Shown: one piece after another, positions 54,437 to 64,000 of the stretch
Numbering within the stretch: the stretch's first letter is position 1
Layout: the number at the start of each line of letters is the position of its first letter
Origin: Cantharellus purpuraceus
Taxonomy: Eukaryota; Basidiomycota; Agaricomycetes; Cantharellales; Hydnaceae
Assembly: GCA_025174535.1 (NCBI GenBank)
Contig: JALBUN010000022.1
Span: 363,352-427,351, forward strand
DNA length: 64,000 bases
Direction: 5' to 3'
The notes under the pieces: generated by a model
Seen by the model: the letters and a program-made list of their open reading frames with translations, nothing else
Database searches by the model: none
What the model was told of the DNA's origin: nothing
Translations under genes and position numbers: made by a program

Positions 54437-55848
54437 TGACGAGCCAGGACGCATCGAGGACGCATATCGAACTACTCTGACAGTCCAACTCCGCCAGTGT
54501 CTTTTTGTATCAACTTTTAAATAGCACCGCAACTCCCTCTCCACCTCAGTCCCTAATTCTAGCCATCGATTGTCACTTGTGTTTCATCACCATTGATCAT
54601 TATCAGCCTTCTATTCACAACGATCCTTTCATCATCATTCACATGGCTTCCCATTCTATTCCCCTCTCAAACATCACTTCTAATAATTCGTCACACTGGT
54701 CTCTGGACACAGAGGACTATCAAAAATACACCGAGCTCCACGGGCATGTTAAGCCACCTCCACGTGTCAAAATACTTCCAAAACTCTTTCAACATCCAAG
54801 ATCCCCACCATGTCTCTCTTATTCCATTGGCGATCCCATATTCTTTCACAATTCCGTTGAACCATATACATTCCTCGACATTTCACCTCTATATCGTAAC
54901 ATGGATAGAAGAGTCGAGCGTGAGGTAGAATTTCAGTCGCCATCGCTGACCTATCCTCCCACTTCAATCCGACTCAGGTTACATCATGTCAGGCAAAGGG
55001 ACCGAATACTCTTGGAGCGGGATACCATATGGAGACGGATCACTAAGACAATAAGGAGTATTTGTTGTGGATGCTGACTGAAGTCCTCATGTGACTCAGG
55101 GTCAATTAACCTTCAGAGCCATAGGGAAGATGGTATTGGTGGGCGTTTCTATTGTTCTTTTATATGACTCACCCCTGTTTCATCTCTTAATTCATTCATA
55201 CATGACTTACTCATCCTTGTTCTATTTTGGTTCTTTTATTACTCATCACCCCTATTCTTACAAAGATTACCCCTATCTGTCATTTCATTTCTCCATGATT
55301 TCCCCATTAGTAGTTCAACTTCACACGCTTTGTCAGCTGGCTTGATCAGCATTTCTTGCATCATATCGCATCATTTGCTCCTCATATTGTGTTGTTGTGC
55401 CCTGGGGATTTGTATATAAAAGAGCGCTAGTTTTGCCTTTGGAATCAATCAACAAGTTTTCAGCCAACACTCTAAAGTCCAAGTCCACACTCTAAGTCTA
55501 TGCTCTACGCTCTACATCACAATCCATCATCTCTACACTGAGGTAAAACACCTTGGTTCAACAATCAGATTTCCCTCCACCACCGAGAGGTTGCTTCTCT
55601 TGAAACCAGCTTTCGCGTACCTCCCAACCGGGCTCCGCATTGTCATCCAGTCACAGAGCACGATCAGCCATCAGGACCGACCTTTAGCTCCCATCCCCAT
55701 CCAACCACAGAGCACTATCCCACTTCCCTGTTACTTACCCCTCGCCCTGATTGATCTTTGGAGTGCTGAACAACTGCGTTACACACCATCTGTTTGCTAG
55801 GACCGTTGCGCGCAGGCTTATAGGATCTATTCCTTAAGCAAACCGACA
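54437..55848 (+). mobile_element. Repeat D, copy 2
   Basis: 1,412 bp, TGACGAGCCAGG to AACCGACA, flanked by CCGC (54433-54436) and CTGC (55849-55852), a 4 bp duplication with one transition. TATA-like TGTATATAAAAGAG at 55411-55424. It provides the uninterrupted version of D copy 1 (TTACTTACCCC where element C entered the other copy). Confidence 0.75.
54643..55077 (+). CDS. Small protein encoded by repeat D, copy 2
   Basis: ATG at 54643 (MASHSIPLSNITSNN) opens 144 codons; the frame is also open upstream to about 54505 without a clear start. Differs from copy 1 by a few residues (SYSIGDPIFF in place of SYAIGDSIFF), so the frame has been kept in both. Same motif set as the C 3' ORF. It ends ICCGC; a shift near 55060 would continue into DADxSPHVTQG. 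Confidence 0.5.
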   Translation: MASHSIPLSNITSNNSSHWSLDTEDYQKYTELHGHVKPPPRVKILPKLFQHPRSPPCLSYSIGDPIFFHNSVEPYTFLDISPLYRNMDRRVEREVEFQSPSLTYPPTSIRLRLHHVRQRDRILLERDTIWRRITKTIRSICCGC

Positions 55849-56303
55849 CTGCCACATCTCCATCTACCTGTCCAATTGTCACCGCCGATTCCACCCATCC
55901 ATCTCCAGTTCCAATTGATGCATCAGCATCACCATAGGAACCTGGACATCCATCCCCATCGGACTCGGACATACTCATGTAAGGCCGTCAGCCTCGGAGA
56001 CCCATCACTGGAGTAATTATTATTAGACTTCAAATATGTATTTAAGTTGCCTGACTGGGGACTTCAGTTCAAATATTGAATCACACCTAGTTCCTAAGTC
56101 CGATCCTAAGTTGTACTCCGTCTCTGAAATCTCGGACACCGGTAGTAGTGAAGGCGCAGCACATAAGCTGAAGCCAAGTCCATTCTGACCCCCACGATGT
56201 AACCGACTCCTTCTCCGACTCCGAGCAAACCTCTGAGCAAACCTCTGAGCAAACCTCCGACCCAATCTCTGCCCCCCAATTGGACCTAGTGCATAACATA
56301 AAG

Positions 56304-57265
56304 GGGGAGTAGCTGGAGGAATAGCTGGAGGGAAAGTAGAGGTCTGGTGAATGGGCACATCATCAGGAAGTTGTACAAGTTGTTGTGGTGGATTGTGTGT
56401 GGTGGGTGTGTGTGAGTGGCCAGATTCATCAAAAATGACATCCCTGCTGATCAATACCCTCCTTTTAGCTGGGTCCCACAGTTGCCATGCCTTAGTCCCA
56501 TGTTCATATCCAATCATGACACACTTGGTAGAGTGTGATTCAAGGTGGCACCTTTTGGATTTAGGGACATGGACAAATGCAGTGGAACCAAATACCCTGA
56601 AATGTTCAACAGACAGCTTGTGGCCATGCCAGGCTTCATATGGAGTCCCATGGGATAGCGCAGATGTGGGAGAGCAGTTGTGGAGAAGAGTGAATGCTAA
56701 TGCTGCTTCTCCTCAGAGAGAAGGACCTAGTTGGGCATCATGTAACATGGAGATAATGCCTTCTTCCAGTGTCCTGTTGTAGCACTCCGCAACTCTATTC
56801 TGCTGTGGTGTTCCTGGTGTAGCGCTCTGCAACTCCACTCTGCTGTGGTGTTTCTGGTGTAGTCTTTTGCCTGAAGATCCCAGAGGGTGTGGTCAGGAAA
56901 GAGAATTGGTGCAATGAGTACTCTCCTCCTTTATCATCTCTCAGGGTTTTGATCTGTTTGCCAGTCTGATTCTCCACCAGTGCTTTGAACTGCTTCAATG
57001 CGTCTAATGCCCCAGTCCTTGATCTTGATCAAGTACAGGCTCACAAAATGAGATTTGTCATCAATAAATGTGATCCAGTACCTAATCCTTGTCCGGTAGG
57101 CACCTTCAATGGACCATGAACATCAGAATGGATGAGTTGGAGGATGTCAGTGGCCCTGAAAGAGGCTTTCTTGGGGAATGAATCACGGTGCTGTTTACCA
57201 TGAATGCATGCTTCACAGATTTTGGGGAATGGATTGTCTGATGTGATGTCCATCCCCTACACCAT
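56304..57265 (-). pseudogene. Copia integrase
   Basis: Right to left: ICEACIHGKQHRDSFPKKAS (zinc-binding/GAG-pre-integrase), LQLIHSDVHGPLKVPT (first catalytic Asp), LRDDKGGEY (second Asp) and QQSGVAERYTRN (region of the catalytic Glu). The part towards 56304 shows the conserved C-terminus (VFGSTAFVHVPKSK, KCVMIGYEHGTKAW). A 40 bp tandem duplication at 56781-56860 shifts the frame exactly at VAERYTRN. Confidence 0.85.
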
Positions 57266-57276
57266 ATTCTGCGTGA

Positions 57277-58004
57277 TCAGCTGTTTGACAGCATCAATCC
57301 CCAGGTGCCCAAAGCGACAGTGCCAGAGTTGTAGATCCAGTGACTTGGACACAGCAATGTGTGCAGTGTGAGAGAGAGTGTTTCCAGGTATGCCAGTCTC
57401 TCCTTGACCGTTGCAGTACATATCAGTTTGCCCAACTTGTAGAATTTCACAACTGCTCCTATGATTTCCACATGAATCTGATGGTGCATGGTCAGGAAGA
57501 GGATGGAGAGAAGGCTGTTTGCAAGTTTGGGAACGTATAGTACATTGCTGAACAGTATAGGGTTCAAGTTTGGGTCATTTGGGCAAAACATCACTGTGCC
57601 AATCCCTTCAGAGTACACAACACTATTGTCTGCTAATTCAATGGGAGCTCTATGAGGTTTGAGTTCCTTAAACCAATGGCGATGTGGAGTCATATATGTA
57701 ATGAAGCCCCTGAATCAGTGTACCAAAGGGAACTGGTATCAGAGACAAGGTGTGCATGATGAGGAGAGGGAATGCTTGTGGTGGTAAATGCTGATCCTGC
57801 AACTTCAACAACAGAGGAGGTAGATTCATCCGCCTGTTTTGCCTTCTGCTTCTGCTTCTTCTCCTGCTTAGTTGTCTGTCTGTGCTCCAGATTTGCCTTC
57901 TTGGCATTGGCTAGAGCAAAGCAAACATTGATGTCATGAGTGGATGCTTGGCAGAAGTTGCACCATTTAGAGGATGTTGAAGTAGGTGGTTTGTTGGACA
58001 GCAT
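57277..58004 (-). pseudogene. Copia Gag C-terminus and protease
   Basis: CNFCQASTHDINVC (zinc knuckle variant) at 57930-57975, a Lys/Gln-rich linker, then WYTDSGASLHI with the protease DSGA active site (57690-57720). A frameshift separates this from FKELKPHRAPIELADNSVVY and FSNVLYVPKLANSLLSI. Confidence 0.85.
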
Positions 58005-58618
58005 GGCTGATTGAACAGAACAATGCAGACAGTTGTTCTCCTCCGTGATAAAGGCTTCAATAACTTTGGCCTTGTTAATGTCCTTTTGAAGCAGTTATGC
58101 AGATGTGAAGCTGTCAAACTCTTCAGGAAGAGCTCTAATGAGTGTCATGATCACTAGTTCTTCGTCCTGTCTGGCCAGGGTATATGAGCCATCAGATGGA
58201 CAAAGATTCTGGCAGAGCCGACACAACCAATCAGTGACTGGAGTGTCTCATCAGGAGCCTTCCATATATTGAAGAGTGCATCATAGGCATTGAAGCGAGT
58301 GCCTGCCTGCTTCTGAACATGGACCTTGTGCAGAGCCTCCCACATTTTCATCAGATCATCCTCTAATCCCTGAACATGAACTTGCTGCCCTTGTTCCAAG
58401 GTTGATGCAATGAGTCCAGCTGCTACCTCCTGATCCATTTCCCATTTCTCCATGGCTGCAGGTTCAGTGGGGCACTTCTTCTTGCCATTGACAAGCATCC
58501 ACAAGCCCTTTGAACACAACCTTGCAGTCATGTTGAATGCCCAGTCATGATAATTTGAATCTGAGAGGATGGGGAACTTAGGAGAGGGAGTGTCGTCATT
58601 GGAGGTGGTTGTAGACAT
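58005..58618 (-). pseudogene. Copia Gag N-terminal part, frameshifted
   Basis: ATG at 58618 (MSTTTSNDDTPSPKFP). The frame runs to about 58210, where a 13 bp loss between two TGGCAGAG repeats (compare 190-215, where both repeats are present) shifts it. The copy at the left window edge shows the intact version. Confidence 0.85.
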
Positions 58619-58907
58619 GGTTTATAGATATGTGCAGCGAGGGATAGGTATGACTAGACAAGTTGGGTGAGATACAAGTATATTTTGGATAAGTGTATAC
58701 AAGTTCAAATGCAGTTTTTGATGATTGCAGGTGAAGAGATGACTGCTGGGAGAAACTGAGGGGAAAGGGGAGGATGTAATGGGTCCAAAAGTGAAGTGTG
58801 ATTGAGGTTGAAGTTGTTGTTTAATGGGGAATGAGAGGGTTGGAAAAGGTGGATGGGAATGAGAGGATTTTGATGATATAAGTGTGTTTGAGCAACTGTT
58901 TAGAGCT

Positions 58908-58927
58908 GGAGGCTGAGGCCCATAACC
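58908..58927 (-). promoter_or_regulatory. Copia primer-binding site (half-tRNA iMet type)
   Basis: Directly after the 5' LTR the minus strand reads GGTTATGGGCCTCAG. This resembles the Drosophila copia primer site, which pairs with the anticodon stem-loop of initiator tRNA-Met and not with its 3' end. The assignment is from memory of that system. Confidence 0.6.
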
Positions 58928-59081
58928 TGTAGAACTCAAAAGGGAAGATGTGTGTTATTAGATAAGCCAAACCACAAACTCAGCAAAAAAGCAAAATTGT
59001 AACACATAAAACACTCATATCTCCTCATAGAATAATCCAATCCATACCAGTCTTTTTAGGGACCTCCAGTGCATTCCAACA
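58928..59081 (-). repeat. Copia 5' LTR
   Basis: 154 bp, TGTTGGAATGCACTGGAGG to GAGTTCTACA on the minus strand. It has several differences from the 3' LTR at 33425-33577, so the element is not very recent or one LTR was exchanged. Confidence 0.88.
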
Positions 59082-59656
59082 CAAGCCTTGCTTGTGTTGA
59101 CTGTTGTGTCTGTGGATTCAGCATTGGTAGAGACTGAGAGGTAGATTATAAGGAGCTGCTGTTAAGATGAACTTTTTTTGTGGGTCATCTGCTATGAACT
59201 GAGCTGGTGAGACCATGGGAAAAAGGTAATGAATGGTTGTGGTAAAGGATAAAGCATGCTCCCACACCCAGCAGATGGTCCTGAGTTTGGGGGGCAGTAG
59301 CAACACTTGATAGACCAAGCTAAGACTTTTCAGCATTGACATGTCTCATCAACTAACAACAGGAAATTGTCCGCCTGTGATAACCCAAGAACGTAACAAG
59401 ACCGTCATGCATCTCTCGCCTCCTCCAGACTCTGTATTAGATTCTAGTTCTTTGCATCTCTAAGTGCATCCGAAAACATGAGAAGGCCACACGCCATTGC
59501 AAATTGCGATCTCTTCCCCTCACTCCATAACCAAAATAAATGACTGTCCCCTCGTGTGCCCAGATGGCAGGATCGTAGAACAACAAGTGGGTAAAGAAAT
59601 GAAAATCGGAAGCCACCTTCTCACTCTTCCTATGTTGGCTTAACCCGCTACAAGCC
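59082..59656. other. Spacer right of Copia, no gene recognised
   Basis: A minus-strand frame at about 59118-59342 and short frames near 59440-59690 show no domain. The latter is probably the 3' UTR of the transporter gene. Confidence 0.4.
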
Positions 59657-61129
59657 TCATCCTGTTTTTTCTCTGCTATCGCAGCCAGTCTCATTTGTGA
59701 GCTGGCTCATTTCATCTTCAAGATACGGGGCATAAAATATACTCCTATCGACGACTCGTATAAGTGTCGGTATGGCGAGGACAGACCAGACAAGGAGGAC
59801 GGCCGCCCCGTATATCGATCCGAGGACACGAAATAAAGTTGCGTCAAGCGCTACGGCTAGTTGAATAGTAAGGAGGGCTTGCACACCCTAATGAGGAGGA
59901 AGTGTCAGTATCACATGATCTGAACTTATTGACAGGAGAAAACAAAACATACGTTTGGAAAAACGAGCCCCCAGAAGGCCAACTTGAACGGGATTGTGCG
60001 CCCTCGGAAAAGTACATCCCCAATAGCGATGAATGCCATGAAGAGCCACCACACGCCCAAGCACCACAACAAGAACGCGGCGAAGAGGCAACACACGTTG
60101 AGGATCCTGCCCGAGAGGTCATCCCCAAGCACGTTACCCGTACCCCACGGCAGCATGTCTTTGAAATTCTGTCCCGCGATGAGGAGAGAGTATCCTGCCT
60201 GGCCGCACGGGCCAAGAGGAAGGAAGGAAGAGATGATCATGTCAAGGTCCGGAAGGCCCTCTATGAGTATGCGGCGCATGTATATTGTTAAGATCATCAA
60301 GGCAAGGGATATACCGATGCAGACCATGACAATGGATACACCCATAGTCAGAAATGCATGGGGCAAGTGGATTGGAATGAGGGTTTGGGCGAGAAGTTGA
60401 CCTGTTGAAGAGCATACAATGAGCGTGACGATAGGAAGCAGCCACACCGGTGTTAGGGTGGACATGGACTGGTCATGGCGTGTAGCCCTATATGGACGTG
60501 AAAACGATGAAAACATAAGGTGAGCGGATGCGAGACATACATGACATAGACAAGACCAAAACAGCATAGGAAGGATAGAATGCCGTCCAACCACCAGAAA
60601 CCCCATAGTACGTACACGAATGTATTTCCTCCGAAACCCCAATACTTAAAAACAACGGCGAGACCCACAGTGATGAGTGTATCTGCCCCCATAGGAAAGC
60701 AGCCTAAATACAGGCTCTGGACGGGGTGGTGCAGCATGGAGTGCCAGGTGCGAGGGAACATGACAAAGGATGCTACTGACAAGGCGAGGAAGATGATGAA
60801 GAGGATGATGTTTAAGAAGAAGAACGCTAGAGCAAACCCGTTCATAACTTTCGAGCCGCCCCCGTATGGAAAGTTGTGAAATAAGGAGCTGATCACGCCG
60901 GTCCCCATATTGACAGCGAACCACGCAGGGGAAAAATGTCTTGCGCATACAAATTCAAGAATGAGTAAATGGTGCAGAAAAAAAAAAAAAAAAACAAAGA
61001 GGCGTACCGTATGACATCCCGGAATGACTTTTGGGACAATAATGGGTTCAATGTATGCGAAGTTGAATAATTTATCTACAAGTCGGTGTAGTAAGCTTTA
61101 GTGAAGAAACCATCAATACTGCTCACCAT
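59657..61129 (-). CDS. TDT-family transporter (Ssu1 sulfite efflux / Mae1 type)
   Basis: Exons (minus strand) 61129-61127, 61075-61008, 60939-60541, 60487-59953 and 59887-59657 join in phase to 411 residues. Family landmarks: VIRHFSPAWFAVNMGTGVIS, SLFHNFPYG, MFPRTWHSMLHHPVQSLYLG, CFPMGADTLI, TPVWLLPIVTLIVCSSTGQL, ISSFLPLGPCGQAGYSLL and FKLAFWGLVFPNGVQALLTI. About ten membrane segments are visible. The family (tellurite-resistance/dicarboxylate transporter, SLAC1-like) exports sulfite in yeast or imports malate; the NFPYG and PLGPxGQ blocks fit Ssu1-like proteins, but substrate is inference. The first coding exon is just the ATG; the third intron-exon border follows a 20-base T-run in the second intron (60940-61007). 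Confidence 0.88.
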
Positions 61130-62074
61130 CGCTCGTTGGACCTTAGCGGGGAAGAAAGGGTGTGCAACCCATCAGATCAGTCTTTATAACCGGTCTCGGA
61201 GGTAGTGTCAGGGAGAAAGGCTTAGTGTCGCCGAAGCTCGGATTTGGCTCTGGAAGCGGCTTATATTTGACGGCTGCCAAGCCGAGCCGTCAACAAAATA
61301 GGTGAATATACGCTATATCACATTCAGAGGATACTTTACGGTTTATTACTGTTTAGACACCAGCCTTTGAAGTCTCAAGCCCTCTCCTGACTCGATTCTT
61401 GGAAGCCCGTAGCAATGTACGGGGGGGCTCGGTGGTCACCGCCGGGAACGCCCGTGACATTCCGGGAACTTATGTAATAGTAAAGAACGCGTCCACTCCA
61501 ACCCACAACACGACGTGTCTCGGCTCACATGGCTGCCATCCCGCCTATGTTGTTCTACAGCTCCTCTACCCTTCCACCACACATCCCCTTCTTTTACTGT
61601 CACCTGACCAGACACTTACAAATACAATGCGTGCACTTGGCACATCTACCCCGGCTCACCTCTCACCCTCAGCACACCTTACCCCCAGCTCACCTCTCTC
61701 TCACCGCCTCAGTTACCACAATCAGCCTCCCTTCCGTTCAAAAACCTTCATGCAAGCCGCGTGAGGATAGCTTCTATATCATGTTCCTGTCACCTGTGAG
61801 AAACATTAGTGACATTGGCGCTCATATTATCAAAATATATCAGCCATCCTAATAATTATTGGTAGCATACACTCTCTAGTACGACTGTATGGACTTTATG
61901 AGTGTAATATACGCTCACCTCAGTTGTAGATTGAACGACTGAGGCAAAAATTGCTAGCGCTGACAGCGCTTACTGTAACAATACAGCTGGGACTGTCTGT
62001 AGTCTGTGGGTGTGCATGTACTACTCGTTAGGACGGATTCCAATACACCTTATCATCTATATACCAACAACAGC
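61130..62074. other. Divergent intergenic region, no gene recognised
   Basis: Holds the promoters of the transporter (minus) and the sirtuin (plus). Short frames at 61399-61764 are Pro/Ser/Leu-rich without recognisable domains. Confidence 0.45.
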
Positions 62075-63195
62075 ATGAGTCCTTCTTCCGATATGCAAGA
62101 TTTCCGTGAGGTCCTTTCTTCTGCGAAGCAGGTCGTCATACTTGCAGGCGCTGGGCTCTCTGCTGGATCAGGTGCGTGATGCAGTTCACGCAAAGAGGCC
62201 TATAATGCGAAATGCGATGACGCAGGTATATCAACGTATAGAGGGCCTGGTGGATTGTGGATGAAGCAGGTATATGCCTCTTGAGAAATCATTACTAATT
62301 CATCATACCACACCCAGGACCCACAAAAACTGGCAACGCCAGAGGCATTCAAGCAAAACCCCAGTCTAGTCTGGCAGTTCTACCACTATCGACGCGATAT
62401 GCGAGTCATCTTTCTTTTTGTTCCTTCTTCAATCCTGATGTTTGAGTGTCAGATGCCTCCAAGCAACACCAAACGCAGCGCACCATGCGCTTGCATCCCT
62501 TTCGCTCCCATCAACGCGCGCACGCCTACTTCCCTCTTTATCGGACCCGTGCCAGCCACCCCTCTTTATAACTCAGAACTTCGACTCACTCTCCCCGCGT
62601 GCCCTTGATGCCCTCGCCAATCAGCTCTCAAGTGAAGAGATGAAAGTTGCCCGGTCGCGCTTAATCGAAATGCATGGGTCGGCTTTCCGGACCACCTGTT
62701 TACAGTGCAAACATGTCAATTTCACGTACGACACACCGCTTGCTCCTGCGCTGAAGGGTCTTTCAGTAGACAATTACATGGACAAGGTCATACCAACCGA
62801 TGAGCTGCCAAGGTGTGGGGGTCAGTTTTGGAATGGGTCGAATAGATTCGGCAAATGTGGCGGGCTTTTGAGACCTGGAGTGATATGGTTTGGAGAGGTG
62901 CCTGAGGGGATGGGAGAGATCGCCAGGGTGTTGAACTGGACGGATGTCTTGATCGTGGTGGGATCTTCTTCGTTGGTGAGAGGAGATAGATCTCAGTCCA
63001 TGTCTGTCCTAATCTTATGGCACTCGTGATCATCGTTTTAAGGTTTACCCTGCAGCCGGGTTTGCCAAAACTGTCCAGCAACGAGGAGGCAAGGTCGCAG
63101 TGTTTAACGTCGAGAACTCCAAAGGAGATGATGAGGTTGACTTTCTGTTCTTGGGAGCCTGTGAGGAGACTATACCGAAGCTGTTCGATATCTAA
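62075..63195 (+). CDS. SIRT5-like NAD-dependent protein deacylase
   Basis: Exons 62075-62171, 62226-62269, 62318-62400, 62453-62975 and 63043-63195 join in phase to 299 residues. Motifs: [19 protein letters not shown] (NAD binding), [34 protein letters not shown], catalytic His in EMHGSAF, zinc cysteines TCLQCKHV and two further Cys around 62816 and 62857, [13 protein letters not shown] and [15 protein letters not shown]. The Y-x-x-R in FYHYRR corresponds to the SIRT5 residues that bind succinyl/malonyl groups, so desuccinylase activity is predicted. The intron 62401-62452 needs a GC donor (GCGAGT); the phase agrees only with that choice. A mitochondrial targeting signal is not obvious. Confidence 0.88.
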
Positions 63196-63499
63196 AGACG
63201 GCAAAATGTTAAAGGCCCACAGCTCATACATGACATGGAGTGCCTATCGATATAAGATGCTGCCATAGCGTTGCATGCTTGTAGTTTAACATTTCGGCAC
63301 CACGTTTATAGATAAGTTCTCAGCAATCGAGGCATTGGGTTTTGATAATATTTTTCGTGATCCTGTATTACAGTACAGTAATCACTGTACAAGAAAGGTA
63401 TTGTACGTGTAACAGTACCGATGGCCACTGTAGTCACCCGAGTGATTACAAGAACGAAGCAAGCTAGCGGGGATCCAGACCGATCACCTGTGCTGGTGT

Positions 63500-64000
63500 T
63501 CACTCCTCCCCCATGCCATAGTTGTCTAGAGCAAGGCTAATGTGCCACAAAAATTTGTGCTTGGATTTATGCCTGCCTGTGATAAAAGGTGCCATCCACA
63601 GCCACATGCGGGGTATATCTTCTTTTTCAGCGTATGCCACCATTCCAGAGTACTCAAACCACTCTGGGTAAACACCGGAAAAGCCCCAGTCAATAAGCCA
63701 GACTGTTCCATCACGCCCAAGGCGAACATTACCAAGGCTAATATCACCATGTGTTAGAACTAGAGGCATAGAGTTGTCGAAGGAAAGTGCTCTCTTGACT
63801 TCACATGCTGTCAGAACCCTTCTATGCTTAACAATACGGAGCCCTTTGGCAAACCAAGATGTCAATGCGTGTAATGGATGGCACGAGGTCAGTGAGCTTT
63901 CTTTAGGTCATTTCCAGGAATGTACTCCATGAATATCCATAAGCAGCTACGCCAGTAGACATATCGCCGCACTCTGGGGACAGGAATGGATGTTTGAGAC
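63500..64000 (-). CDS. Aminoglycoside-phosphotransferase-like kinase, 3' part
   Basis: Runs off the right edge. Visible: RRYVYWRSCLWIFMEYIPGN (near 63900-63970), then after a frame change LTHGDISLGNVRLGRDGTVW, the catalytic loop H-G-D-x5-N, and LIDWGFSGVYPEWFEYSGMV with the metal-binding Asp, ending DNYGMGEE. This is the APH/choline-kinase-like fold expanded in basidiomycetes; substrates are generally unknown. The change of frame between 63866 and 63900 could be an intron or a mutation, so the gene may be degenerate. Confidence 0.65.

Larger units (their letters stand above)
54347..56298 (+). mobile_element. Solo LTR of family A, TSD TAAAG, split by repeat D
   Basis: Termini TGTTATGAC and GTGCATAACA, perfect duplication TAAAG (54342-54346, 56299-56303). 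Opposite orientation to A3. Repeat D copy 2 is inserted at 54437-55848. A tandem run of GAGCAAACCTCT (three near-copies) lies at 56222-56258. Confidence 0.9.
33425..59081 (-). mobile_element. Copia element, full length but split by nested insertions
   Basis: Ty1/copia order on the minus strand: 5' LTR 58928-59081, primer site, gag, protease, integrase, then RT and RNase H, 3' LTR 33425-33577. Insertions separate integrase from RT: A3 (35395-54287) and a solo A LTR (54347-56298), both with perfect 5 bp duplications made of copia sequence. Without the insertions the element is about 4.8 kb. The outer flanks (CTGAT at 33420-33424; CAAGC at 59082-59086) do not match, so one end has probably been exchanged. 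Confidence 0.85.

Noticed and set aside
60580..60879. Plus-strand frames over the transporter gene (also 59902-60400)
   Set aside because: Antisense to well-supported exons of the TDT transporter.

Overview
The window looks like a chromosome segment of an agaricomycete (mushroom-forming) basidiomycete. The evidence is genes split by many 45-90 bp GT-AG introns, host proteins of fungal type, and retroelements with chromodomain integrases. I cannot name the species. Working names used below: A = Ty3/gypsy chromovirus with LTRs of about 410-515 bp running TGTTA...TAACA; B = a 1.43 kb LTR family seen only as solo or truncated LTRs; C = a second chromovirus with 360 bp LTRs; D = a 1.41 kb TG...CA repeat carrying an ORF; E = a short unclassified repeat; Copia = a Ty1/copia element with 153 bp LTRs.

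Layout. 1-1402: copia gag running off the left edge, then unassigned sequence and a copia pol scrap. 1403-7799: a decayed A element (A1, minus strand) carrying a solo LTR B and a 565 bp MITE-like insertion. 7800-14270: a near-perfect palindrome (2,762 bp arms, 119 bp centre) made of two internally deleted A elements facing each other, with an 825 bp insertion in the left arm only. 14271-17301: truncated LTR B, repeat E and a remnant of a tyrosine-recombinase (DIRS-type) retrotransposon. 17910-28708: a host gene block with a small secreted protein candidate, a DUF1746 membrane protein, a twin-CX9C protein, COG5 (15 exons), the acetolactate synthase regulatory subunit and a PDK1-type kinase (7 exons). 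29780-33424: solo and broken A and C LTRs and a piece of an A accessory gene.

33425-59081 is one Copia element (minus strand) blown apart by nested insertions. A nearly full-length A element (A3, 35395-54287, TSD AGGTG) sits in it and is itself interrupted by two solo B LTRs (TSDs GGAGG and TGGAG), by a D repeat that contains a complete C element (42708-49127, TSD GTTAC), and by a second copy of the 565 bp MITE (TSD TAT). A solo A LTR (54347-56298, TSD TAAAG), itself hit by another D repeat, sits next to A3. 59657-64000 returns to host genes: a TDT/Ssu1-type anion or sulfite transporter, a SIRT5-like sirtuin, and the 3' part of an aminoglycoside-phosphotransferase-like kinase.

The host genes are unrelated housekeeping functions (Golgi trafficking, branched-chain amino acid synthesis, signalling, mitochondrial assembly, deacylation), not a pathway cluster. 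The most novel material is in the mobile DNA: an antisense Zn-cluster accessory gene in the A chromovirus, a small protein shared by C and D, an intron-like segment that is present or absent in the C LTR, two MITE-like families with 3 bp TSDs, and the large palindrome. Intron and exon boundaries were worked out by hand from splice signals, phase and remembered family alignments; none was confirmed by a search.
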